Shown here: one piece after another, positions 19,793-28,342 of the stretch | How positions within the stretch are numbered: position 1 is the first letter of the stretch | Layout of the letters: each line of letters starts with the position of its first letter | Assembly: GCA_013425375.1 (NCBI GenBank) | Contig: JACCLH010000053.1 | Location: 1-36,951, forward strand | Origin: Microcaldota archaeon | Lineage (GTDB): Archaea; Micrarchaeota; Micrarchaeia; Anstonellales; Bilamarchaeaceae | Length of the DNA: 36,951 nucleotides | Direction: 5' to 3' | The notes under the pieces: generated by a model | What the model was told of the DNA's origin: nothing | The model's input: only the letters and a program-made list of their open reading frames with translations | The model's database searches: none | Program-made: the position numbers and the translations under genes

Positions 19793-20338
19793 TCATCCGA
19801 GCCTTTTCTGCACTATCGCTTCCTGGCTTTTCGGTGCGGGCCATTTTTTCGGATATCCGAAGATGAGCGGGCAGTACAGTTGCTGGCTGTCCTTCATTCC
19901 TAATGAGCGCAATGTTTCCTTGTCGTCCTTTATCATCGTCGCGAATCCGATGAAGCAGCTTCCCAGCCCCAAGTCATAGGCCTGGAGCATCATGTTCTGG
20001 GCGGCAAGGGCGCAATCAGTGGGTGCCCAGTCGCTTTTCTCTGCCACGATGAGTATGAGCAATGGCGCACCGTAGAAGATGACGTCCTCCATTATCTTCG
20101 CCCGTTCGGCCAGCCTCGCCCCGAACCCCAGGATGCCTATCTTGTCCTTCACCTTGCCTGACAGCTCCTTGATTTTCACCTTGTCAGTTATTACTATGAA
20201 CCTGTAGGGGTGGACGCCCATGGCAGATGGCGCCATGGCTCCGGCCTTCAGTATCTTCTGGATGATTTCCTCAGGGACAGGCTTGTCCTCGTAATCCCTC
20301 ACAGCCCTTCTTCCAAGGATGGCTTTTCCGGTTTCCAT
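19793..20338 (-). CDS. Nitroreductase family protein
   Basis: RRAVRDYEDKPVPEEIIQKILKAGAMAPSAMGVHPYRFIVI; DLGLGSCFIGF. Confidence 0.93.
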   Translation of the reverse strand: METGKAILGRRAVRDYEDKPVPEEIIQKILKAGAMAPSAMGVHPYRFIVITDKVKIKELSGKVKDKIGILGFGARLAERAKIMEDVIFYGAPLLILIVAEKSDWAPTDCALAAQNMMLQAYDLGLGSCFIGFATMIKDDKETLRSLGMKDSQQLYCPLIFGYPKKWPAPKSQEAIVQKRLG

Positions 20339-20387
20339 AAGACCACACAGCTATCTCGCCTCTAGCGCTTATTAATCTCTCGCAGTC

Positions 20388-21866
20388 CTATTCCATGAAG
20401 ACTTCCACACCGCTCTTCCTCTCCTTGACTTTCAGCGTGAAAATCGCGATGACAGCTCCAAAAAGCACAATGACGGTCGCGACTATGAATACCGTGTGAT
20501 AAGCGAGAATCTGCGCCTTGAGCGTCATCAGGGTGACGAACTGCGCCTGCGCGAGCGCATTGCCAGTGTAGATCTGGCTGTTCTGCGCGATTGCCAGGAT
20601 ATTGTTTTTCACAGACTCATTGAGCAGGGTGGCGAAGAGCGCGATGCCGAACGCTCCGGCTATGTTGCGGAAAAGGGCAAGCACCGACGACGCGATGCCT
20701 ATCTCCTCTGCCGGGACCGCGGAAGCGATGATGGTCGTCCTCTGCGCCATGCCAAAGCCCATGCCGAAAGCCATGACAGATATCGGTAATACTAGGTCCA
20801 GCGTCGTGGAACGGGCGTCGAGGCCGATGAATAGGAAAATGCCGAGCGCGGCGACGGCGGTGCTCGCGAATATCACATACCTGGGCTCCACTTTGCCTAT
20901 CAGACTGGAGCCTAACGGGGCAGCTATCATCATGCAGAATGCCATCGGCATGAAAAGGAACCCTGTTTCCGTCGCGTCAAGCCCGAGGTAGGTCTGGACG
21001 AACACAGGGAGCAGGAACAGGCCGCCCATCATGCCCATGAACACGATGAAATTGTTGATGAGGGCGCCGTTGAAAGCGCTTATCCTGAAGAACTTGAAAT
21101 CCACTATGGGCTCGGGGTGGGTGGAGTCTATCCTGTAGAAGATATACGCGAAAAGCAGCACTATCGAGTAGCATGCGAGCGCCTCGTTCGAGAGCCAGCC
21201 CCAATCCATCCCCTTGTCGAGCACGAGGACGAGGGCTGATAACGTTATGCCGAGCGTGATGGCTCCCCACCAGTCGAACTTCACTGTCTTCTTTTCCGAT
21301 ACCGATTCCCTGATGAATACGAGAGCCATCGCGAGCCCGAGGAGCCCCACAGGAAGGTTTATCAGGAACACTGACCTCCATCCGAACATGTCTATGAGCG
21401 GGCCTCCGATCAGCGGGCCGAAGACCGATGCGGCTGCGAACGAGGCAGACCATAACCCCAATGCCTCGGCCCGCTCCTTGGCTTCCCTGAAAGTCACGGC
21501 CAGTATCGCCATGGCGGTGGGATAGTCCGCCGAGCCGGCTATCGCCTGGATGATACGGAAGAGAAGCATGGAATTGAGGTCCCAGGCCAGCCCGGCGAGG
21601 ACCGAACCGAATATGAAAATGAGGAAACCCCAGATATAGACCTTCTTCCTCCCTATGGTGTCCCCGAGCTTGCCCCATACCGGCACGAACACCGCGTTGG
21701 CGAGTATGTACGCCGTCGCTATCCAGCCTGCCTGGGACACGGTGATGGAGAAATCCTGGATTATCTTAGGGAGCGCGAGATTGACTATCGTCTGGTCGAG
21801 CCTCCCGAGGAACGTGCCGATGATGACTGTGAGCAGTATCAGCCAGCGGGCGTCGTCCCTTTTCAT
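20388..21866 (-). CDS. DHA2-type MFS drug/H+ antiporter (EmrB-like)
   Basis: 14-TM pattern; GTFLGRLDQTIVNLALPKI; WRSVFLINLPVGL. Confidence 0.93.
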   Translation of the reverse strand: MKRDDARWLILLTVIIGTFLGRLDQTIVNLALPKIIQDFSITVSQAGWIATAYILANAVFVPVWGKLGDTIGRKKVYIWGFLIFIFGSVLAGLAWDLNSMLLFRIIQAIAGSADYPTAMAILAVTFREAKERAEALGLWSASFAAASVFGPLIGGPLIDMFGWRSVFLINLPVGLLGLAMALVFIRESVSEKKTVKFDWWGAITLGITLSALVLVLDKGMDWGWLSNEALACYSIVLLFAYIFYRIDSTHPEPIVDFKFFRISAFNGALINNFIVFMGMMGGLFLLPVFVQTYLGLDATETGFLFMPMAFCMMIAAPLGSSLIGKVEPRYVIFASTAVAALGIFLFIGLDARSTTLDLVLPISVMAFGMGFGMAQRTTIIASAVPAEEIGIASSVLALFRNIAGAFGIALFATLLNESVKNNILAIAQNSQIYTGNALAQAQFVTLMTLKAQILAYHTVFIVATVIVLFGAVIAIFTLKVKERKSGVEVFME

Positions 21867-21894
21867 GCGGATCAGCAGCCTTTTCGGGAAAAAT

Positions 21895-22581
21895 TCACTT
21901 GTATACCCACATCCTGGCGGACATGCCGTTCTTGAGCTCAGGATAGGCCTGGGTGTCGAAAAGCGCCTTCACCTCGAACTCGCGCGACTCCCGCTTGTCC
22001 GATATGCTGAACACGATGTCACCCTCCCTGGCGCTCAGCCCGATGCTGTCCACCGAAGCCTCGTATTTCCTGTCGCCGTAGGCGTCCACGGTGAAGACCA
22101 CGTGCTGGCCTGGTCTGATGTCCTTCAGCCCCCTGTCCTCCTGCACCCTGCCGACCAGCCTGAGCTCGTCGGTGTCTATCATCTTGACTATGGCGGTCTG
22201 GGGCGTGGCCATCTGGCCGGGCGCGTTGTTTATCCATATCACCAGGCCGTTGGTCATGGCATAGACTGTCTGGTTGCCCACAACCGCCAGCCGCTGGCCG
22301 TTGGACACCCTGTCGCCTTCGCTCACATAGAACTTGTCTATGGTGCCCGAGAGCGGCGGGCTGATGGATATTATCGGGGCCGTTATCTGGGCCTTCTCTA
22401 TGTATATCCTGCTCTGGCTGTCCTGCCAGTAGAGATAGCCGCCGATTAGCGCGGCTACGACTATGATTATAACGAATTCTGTCAGCAGGGGGTGCTTTTT
22501 TATCCTGGCTATGACCGGGTTCTCGCCCAGGCCGGCCTCCTCCTTGTGCTTTGCTTCGTGGTGTTCCATATGCTCGCTCAT
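21895..22581 (-). CDS. HlyD/EmrA-like membrane fusion protein
   Basis: Single TM, ITAPIISISPPLSGTIDKFYVSEGDRVSNGQRLAVV; start MSEHMEHHEAKH at 22581 preferred over 22710. Confidence 0.88.
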   Translation of the reverse strand: MSEHMEHHEAKHKEEAGLGENPVIARIKKHPLLTEFVIIIVVAALIGGYLYWQDSQSRIYIEKAQITAPIISISPPLSGTIDKFYVSEGDRVSNGQRLAVVGNQTVYAMTNGLVIWINNAPGQMATPQTAIVKMIDTDELRLVGRVQEDRGLKDIRPGQHVVFTVDAYGDRKYEASVDSIGLSAREGDIVFSISDKRESREFEVKALFDTQAYPELKNGMSARMWVYK

Positions 22582-22586
22582 GTCAA

Positions 22587-23243
22587 TCACACTCCCAGGG
22601 TGCGCGGCCTGCTTTGTACTTGCAGAGAGCGCACCCTCGCAGGCGGCAGGGAACTGCTGTTCCCTGCGCACCGTGTTCGTTGCGACGAACACGATTGCCG
22701 CCTTCCGCACTCCTTATCTGTGGCGGGCTTCCTAGCGACCTGCGGTCGCTGGGACCCCGAGAGCGAAGCTCTCGAGGTCAGCCCTGGGAGTGTGCCCCTG
22801 TCCCTGTTCGCCTTAGCTATTATCCTGTTGACGCTCTCCAATGAATCGCACAATTCTTCCAGCTCGCTTTCGCTGAGGGACGCCAGGTTCGCCCGGATGG
22901 CCCGCCTGGCTGTCTTCCTGCGCTCCTCCATGACCGTCCTGCCCTTTTCTGTCATCTCGATGCGGACTATGCGCCGGTCGCTCTTGTCATGAAGCCTCCT
23001 GGCGAGCTCCTTATCTATCAGCCCGTCCACGATGGCGGTCATATTGGGCTTGGAGCGCCCCATATAGCGGCCCAGCTCGGACATGGGTATGGCACCCTGC
23101 CTCAGTAGCCCCAGCATCATGTACTGCGGGTCCATGGGGAGCGGCTTCATTCCCGCTTCCTCGCTCCGGCTCTTCATGATATGGACTGCCCTCATGAATG
23201 ACCATACATTCTTCGCGATGCGCTCAATCTTGGCTTCGTCCAT
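22587..23243 (-). CDS. MarR family regulator with an atypical C-terminal extension encoded by a palindromic element
   Basis: PMSELGRYMGRSKPNMTAIVDGLIDKELARRLHDKSDRRIVRIEMTEKGR; residues after NRDRG coincide with the nested palindrome at 22588-22794. Confidence 0.88.
   Translation of the reverse strand: MDEAKIERIAKNVWSFMRAVHIMKSRSEEAGMKPLPMDPQYMMLGLLRQGAIPMSELGRYMGRSKPNMTAIVDGLIDKELARRLHDKSDRRIVRIEMTEKGRTVMEERRKTARRAIRANLASLSESELEELCDSLESVNRIIAKANRDRGTLPGLTSRASLSGSQRPQVARKPATDKECGRRQSCSSQRTRCAGNSSSLPPARVRSLQVQSRPRTLGV
22588..22794. repeat. 207-bp nested multi-hairpin element closed by a 13-bp inverted repeat
   Basis: CACACTCCCAGGG…CCCTGGGAGTGTG. Internal arms: GGTGCGC/GCGCACC, GGCGGCA/TGCCGCC, GGGAAC/GTTCCC, CGTGTTCGT/ACGAACACG, AGCGACC/GGTCGCT, GAGAGC/GCTCTC. 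Confidence 0.9.
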
Positions 23244-23525
23244 ATTCTTACCTCTGGCTGGTCGTTTATTGATTAAAAACCTGAATAGTTAAGAATATGA
23301 ACTATTTATAAAGATAGCCTCAAGGCACAGTGGTGGCTGTCCGGCAACCACACTGGGATTTTTTAAATGTAGTTTGCAACTTTCTTTCGCTTCTGCAGGA
23401 GTAGCGAGGTAGTCGAACGGCGCTCCATTCGCCATTCGCAACTCCTGCTGGTGTGAGACAGTTGTTTTCACGCAGGAGTATAGTTGGTTGCACTGCAACC
23501 ACCAAACTCCAGCTCACATTCGTTC

Positions 23526-23649
23526 GCAGGAGTAGCGAAGCGGTCAAACGCGCCAGACTCAAGATCTGTTTGACATATTCCCTTTTCAATAGGGAATTGG
23601 GAAATCTGCTGGCTTAGTGCCTTCGAAGGTTCAAATCCTTCCTCCTGCA
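23526..23649 (+). tRNA. tRNA-Leu(CAA) with a ~40-nt anticodon-loop intron (about 23564-23603)
   Basis: GCAGGAG/CTCCTGC acceptor, D-arm GCGAAGCGGTCAAACGC, CCAGA-CTCAAG anticodon arm, type II variable arm GGCTTAGTGCC, T-arm GAAGGTTCAAATCCTTC; intron at canonical 37/38. Confidence 0.87.
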
Positions 23650-23774
23650 TTCAGATCTGCTCTGAGGTCGCACCTTCGTGGTGCACTCAGATCAGCAGTG
23701 GAACGCTTATCGCGTTCCACTATTGGCAAACCAGCCTTGCTGGTTCGCCATGGTCTCAAATCCTGCCCTAGCGC
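23639..23774. repeat. 136-bp direct repeat copy 1, starting in the tRNA-Leu 3' end; the hairpin block continues to ~23840
   Basis: TTCCTCCTGCATTCAGATCTGCTCTGAGGTCGCACCTTCGTG…CCCTAGCGC; differs from copy 2 at about 4 positions. Confidence 0.93.
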
Positions 23775-23883
23775 CTTGTGGTTTGGTCTGAGTTCAGACC
23801 AACGGTGTCCGTCCGACCGAAAGATGGTCTGAGGAGCAGAGAATAAAAAGGCTGCTTCATTATTTCTTAGAAGTTGATAAGCA

Positions 23884-24504
23884 ATGTCAAAACCAAAGTC
23901 AGAGATTGTTCGCAAAGGTTATTCCAAAATCGCTAAAGCTTACCATAAGCAACGGGATAAGTATAATAACAATCTTCTGCTAACGAAAATATCCAAACGA
24001 TTCCCGAAAGGTTCGACAATCCTCGACTTGGGTAGCGGTACGGGTGTCCCTATCGCCAAATTTCTCGTCAATAAAGGTTATGATATCATTGGCATCGATT
24101 TTGCAGAGAATATGATCAAGCTTGCCAGAAAGAACGTCCCAAGGGCGAAATTCATCAAAATGGATATTACGAAAATGAAGTTCAAGCCAAATTCCTTCGA
24201 TGGAGCAGTCTCATTCTATGCCATCATCCATATCCCTCGTGAAAAGCATGCCTGCGTGTACAAAAAACTCCACCGAATCCTAAGGCCAAATAGTCACATG
24301 TTCCTGAACGCAAGCGGCTATGACGTGAATGGCTGGGAAGGTTACGGGAAGGATTATTTAGGCGTCCCGATGTTCTGGAGTTATTACGGTCCAAAGAAAA
24401 CATCAAGACTGATAGTCAATGCTGGTTTTGAAATAATATGGAGCAAAGTTCTCAAATTAGGCGGAGATAAACAATTTTGGGTATTGGCTAAGAAAAACGA
24501 TTAA
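23884..24504 (+). CDS. Class I SAM-dependent methyltransferase
   Basis: ILDLGSGTGVPIAKFLVNKGYDIIGIDFAENMIKLARKN. Confidence 0.93.
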   Translation: MSKPKSEIVRKGYSKIAKAYHKQRDKYNNNLLLTKISKRFPKGSTILDLGSGTGVPIAKFLVNKGYDIIGIDFAENMIKLARKNVPRAKFIKMDITKMKFKPNSFDGAVSFYAIIHIPREKHACVYKKLHRILRPNSHMFLNASGYDVNGWEGYGKDYLGVPMFWSYYGPKKTSRLIVNAGFEIIWSKVLKLGGDKQFWVLAKKND

Positions 24505-24537
24505 GTTTCAGACCTCAAAACTGTCCAGAGGCCCTTC

Positions 24538-24588
24538 TTGTAGTGGTTACCCAAAATCGATATTTATAAAAACCATTCCCCACTACAA
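24538..24588. repeat. 51-bp element A, copy 1: TTGTAGTGG-N33-CCACTACAA
   Basis: 9-bp inverted repeats, 33-bp spacer ending TTCC. Confidence 0.9.
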
Positions 24589-24594
24589 AATAGC

Positions 24595-25509
24595 ATGGTC
24601 TTCATCAGGGAAAGGAAAAGAGGTGTCACGACGTATTACGAAGCGGTGGAGACAGTCCGTGAAAACGGAAAAGTCAGCCAAAAGACCATTCAATATCTCG
24701 GAAACAAGAGAAAGATGCTCGCCTATTGTAAACGGCATGGCATAAAACCGCCGCATGAAACAGGGTTATTAGACGAGCATACGTCAGCAATCCTGGAGAA
24801 GAAACTCGCCCGTTTGAACAATATTAGACCCCTTTCATACATCACTTTGGAAAGCTTGAGGAAAAAGTTTGAAGTCGAGATGACATATAATTCCAACGCC
24901 ATTGAAGGGAATCGCCTGTCGCTTAAGGAAACATTTCTTGTAATAGAGAAAGGTATGACCATAGGTGGCAAATCGGTCAAGGAGCACCTTGAAGCGGTGA
25001 ACCATAAGGAAGCTTTACTGTTCCTTGAGAAGTTGGCGAACAGGAAAACCAGGATAACAGAGGCAGACATTCTTCAGCTCCACTCCATAATCATGAGCAA
25101 GATCGATCCTCAAAATGCAGGATTCTATAGACAGTCGCAAGTTTACATCACACAGTCGAAGCATCGCCCCCCATCATTCAAAGAGGTCCCGAATCTAATG
25201 AAACAGGTCTTGGACGAGTTGAATTCAAAGGAAGAGGGCAGAAAAGCGGTCGAATCTGCCACTAGGTTGCATCACTTATTTGTCTGGATACATCCCTTCG
25301 TAGATGGGAACGGCCGCGTGGCCAGGCTCCTCACAAACCTGCGTCTGATGCGGGCGACTTTCCCTCCGATTGTATTGCAGAAGAAGATAAGGATGACATA
25401 TTACCGCGCTCTTGAAGCAGGGGATGAGGGGGATTTGAAGCCGCTTGCCGGCATAATTGCGCGGGATGTAGAACGTGCCTTGGACTTGTATCTTGAAGCT
25501 GCCGGATAG
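24595..25509 (+). CDS. Fic domain protein (putative AMPylase) with N-terminal transposase-like segment
   Basis: HPFVDGNGRVAR Fic motif; SNAIEG inhibitory-helix motif; N-terminus FIRERKRGVTTYYEAVETVRENGKVSQKTIQYLGN. Confidence 0.95.
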   Translation: MVFIRERKRGVTTYYEAVETVRENGKVSQKTIQYLGNKRKMLAYCKRHGIKPPHETGLLDEHTSAILEKKLARLNNIRPLSYITLESLRKKFEVEMTYNSNAIEGNRLSLKETFLVIEKGMTIGGKSVKEHLEAVNHKEALLFLEKLANRKTRITEADILQLHSIIMSKIDPQNAGFYRQSQVYITQSKHRPPSFKEVPNLMKQVLDELNSKEEGRKAVESATRLHHLFVWIHPFVDGNGRVARLLTNLRLMRATFPPIVLQKKIRMTYYRALEAGDEGDLKPLAGIIARDVERALDLYLEAAG

Positions 25510-25544
25510 AAAAGGGCACACCTTAGACCATTTCTGAAAGAAAT

Positions 25545-25595
25545 TTGTAGTGGTAAATAGAAATCAGTTTTCTAATAATTCGTTCCCCACTACAA
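25545..25595. repeat. 51-bp element A, copy 2
   Basis: TTGTAGTGG-N33-CCACTACAA, identical spacing. Confidence 0.9.
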
Positions 25596-25604
25596 AACGA
25601 GCTT

Positions 25605-25644
25605 TATGTCTACATTTTCAATTGATGAAAGATTTGTAGACATA
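25605..25644. repeat. Element B, copy 1: TATGTCTACA-N20-TGTAGACATA
   Basis: 10-bp perfect inverted repeats. Confidence 0.88.
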
Positions 25645-25744
25645 TAACGTAAATTTCGGGTTTTTGTTAGTCAAACACGCTGATGACAAATATTTCATCA
25701 CAGCATCAAAAAAAGCGTCAGACCTCAGAGCTGCTCCGAGGGCT

Positions 25745-25880
25745 TTCCTCCTGCATTCAGATCTGCTCTGAGGTCGCACCTTCGTGATGACCTCAGATCA
25801 GCAGTGGAACGCTTATCGCGTTCCACTATTGGCAAACCAGCCTTGCTGGTTCGCCATGGTCTCAAATCCTGCCCTAACGC
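25745..25880. repeat. 136-bp direct repeat copy 2; the hairpin block continues to ~26010
   Basis: TTCCTCCTGCATTCAGATCTG…CCCTAACGC matches 23639-23774. Confidence 0.93.
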
Positions 25881-26041
25881 TTTCAAATCTCTTGTGATCC
25901 GCTGATGCGGCTCACAACTGACAATCCTGGATTGTCATGGTCTAAGTTTAGACCAGAATGGTTCCGTCTGCCGATTTTACCTCTGAGGGCCAGAGATTAT
26001 AATGACTGCTCTTTTTCGTGGCTGTCGACGTCTCAAAAGGT

Positions 26042-26809
26042 CTAGGGTCTTCGCTCGGACTTTTGCTGGCGTGAGGACAATGACCAGAGATAATCGAAGT
26101 ATTTGATGAATGAACGTGTGGCATCAACATCCTGAATGACTGTGGCGATGGGAGGGTCTGTATAGACCATCACTGCGACATTTTCCCCGTAAATCATGAT
26201 TTCTGTGATCATATTGAACTGTTCGGGCAGGAAACGTACTTCAGTCAACTTTGCCTTTGCGATTGGAAGTAACGAGGTATCAAAATCGTGATTCAAAAGG
26301 AGTTTCTCCTTCACACCACGCTTATCCACTTGCATGATAAAGCTGTTCCAGAAATCAACGCCGAGCAAGGAAACCGACGCGTTGGATACGCCCATGCAGC
26401 AATAGCCTCCGGAATCCAGCACATCGTGCAGGACCGCTTTCAGGCCGTTCACGCCGCGGTAGAGGGCAGCAGTTTGCACACGCTTGGATTTCTTCAGCTC
26501 TGCTTCGATCTCAGGCATCAGACGTTTTGCGATGCCCTTCTTTGACTCGAGCTCCTTCTGCTCTTTCTCCAGCATCCCGAGGATGCTTTCTGGCGGCGAG
26601 ACCGAGTATTTGCGCTTCCCTTCTTCGATGATATAAGCGACGAGACCTCTTTCAACAAGCTTGTCCAAGTTGTCATATACAATGTTCCTGTGGAAGCCGG
26701 TTATCTTCACAAGCTCACTTGAGATTGAGGACCCATTTTTCACGAGTGCCTTGAAGACCTTCGCCTCGTTTCTGTTCAGGCCCAGCTTTTCCAGATCAGA
26801 GTAGTCCAT
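26042..26809 (-). CDS. TrmB family transcriptional regulator
   Basis: LGLNRNEAKVFKALVKNGSSISSELVKITGFHRNIVYDNLDKLVERGLV plus effector-domain-like C-terminus. Confidence 0.88.
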   Translation of the reverse strand: MDYSDLEKLGLNRNEAKVFKALVKNGSSISSELVKITGFHRNIVYDNLDKLVERGLVAYIIEEGKRKYSVSPPESILGMLEKEQKELESKKGIAKRLMPEIEAELKKSKRVQTAALYRGVNGLKAVLHDVLDSGGYCCMGVSNASVSLLGVDFWNSFIMQVDKRGVKEKLLLNHDFDTSLLPIAKAKLTEVRFLPEQFNMITEIMIYGENVAVMVYTDPPIATVIQDVDATRSFIKYFDYLWSLSSRQQKSERRP

Positions 26810-26897
26810 GAACTAATTCTAGTGCGAAATGTTTATATTGCTGTCATAACTTATTGCAACACAGGTTAATATATACGGTTAGATAAACGGTATAGAT

Positions 26898-27941
26898 ATG
26901 GCATTGAAACGACCGAACCTGTTCATCTGCACTTCCCTGACGCGAAAGCTCGCTCTGCCGGAAAAAGAGAGAGAACGCGAGATCGCCAAGCTTCGCCATT
27001 CGGTGGGGATGATAGAGGGGATTGCCAAGAGATGCGGAGCGTCGGTATGGTGCGCATTCAAGGAGGGAAACTGGAAAGAAGAGGGGAATCCGCGCGATTT
27101 TGTGCCGCGCGACCTGAAGTGGGCCAAAGAATGCGACGCTGCGATCCTCTTTCCTGAAGCATCCTATGGGGTACGGGTGGAGATGGGCTGGCTGAGCGCA
27201 TTCGCGAAACCGATGCTGCGCCTGCATGAAGACAGCGAAACACCTAGACCAAGGTACGGTCTGGAAGAGAATCTCGGAGCTGCCGGGGGCTATGGGTACT
27301 ACACAAGTTACGAGCCCGGCAGCAGCCATTATCATTTTTATCCGGTTTCTAATCTCGTTTTCAATAAAACGGTATACAATGCAGAGCGCTCCATAGAGGA
27401 TTTTATTCGCAAAGCTACCTCCATCGACCCAAAACTTCTACGCCACGGGCAAGATAAGAGAGCTAGAGCATATAGAATGCCTGTGTATGGAAACTGGAAC
27501 AGTCACTTCAATCTGTTCATTAGTGCTCCATTTACCCAGCTATATGACGAACCGGTTAACGACCCCAAAGCACGTGAATTGGTAGAAACAATACAAGGAG
27601 CTGCTAAAGAAGTTGATAAAAGCGTGCAATTTCAGACTGAGTTCCTGGAGTGGCACCAGCGGTTCTGCAATGTCGCCGGGGTTAGTGCGCACTGGAGTAG
27701 AGATTGCAAGGGGGCGATCCTCTTTCCTGAAGCATCCTACGGGGTACGAGTAGAGATGGGCTGGCTGAGCGCATTCGGGAAACCAATGCTGCGCCTGCAC
27801 GAAGGCGAAATCAGGTATAGGTGCGGCCTGGAAAAACATCTTGGCCATGTCCCGAACTCCCGTGTTGAGGATCGTGTTTTCAGAAGTCTGGACGATGTAA
27901 AAAGACTCGTGAAAGAATTCGTCGAAAGCCTGAATGCCTGA
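26898..27941 (+). CDS. Internally duplicated nucleoside 2-deoxyribosyltransferase-like protein
   Basis: Two copies of AILFPEASYGVRVEMGWLSAF(A/G)KPMLRLHE, each preceded by LFI(C/S)(T/A); resembles NDT-fold …xExGxAxxxGKP. Confidence 0.5.
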   Translation: MALKRPNLFICTSLTRKLALPEKEREREIAKLRHSVGMIEGIAKRCGASVWCAFKEGNWKEEGNPRDFVPRDLKWAKECDAAILFPEASYGVRVEMGWLSAFAKPMLRLHEDSETPRPRYGLEENLGAAGGYGYYTSYEPGSSHYHFYPVSNLVFNKTVYNAERSIEDFIRKATSIDPKLLRHGQDKRARAYRMPVYGNWNSHFNLFISAPFTQLYDEPVNDPKARELVETIQGAAKEVDKSVQFQTEFLEWHQRFCNVAGVSAHWSRDCKGAILFPEASYGVRVEMGWLSAFGKPMLRLHEGEIRYRCGLEKHLGHVPNSRVEDRVFRSLDDVKRLVKEFVESLNA

Positions 27942-28342
27942 GCCTTAAGCAGAGTGCAGCCCGGTTGAACGCAATCGGGTTCGGCAACCGACCCGCATGC
28001 TTAAGCCCTGGCTCGAACAAAGCTATAGATTCGAACTCCAAGACTTTATACTTTCAAATTGCATCGAGCACGGATCCGGGTCTGGACCAACTTTATAACC
28101 AGTGTATACCCAAATTATTGGCATTCCCATGCCAAATTTGACATCACAGCATTAAGGAAACTTCAGACCTCAGAGCTGCAATTAACATTTTGACAAATTT
28201 AATTGACATTATGCATATCATTTAATAGAATTAATTCACTAAATGGCTATAATAACTGACCGATTAATCAAAATGAGTAGCAGATTATAAAGTTCATTTA
28301 CTAAAATGTAACATTTATTAATAGGTACTGATAATTCTCCAC

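Noticed and set aside
28000-28060. Possible minus-strand tRNA from GATTCGAACTCC
   Set aside because: No complementary T-stem or acceptor stem could be formed.
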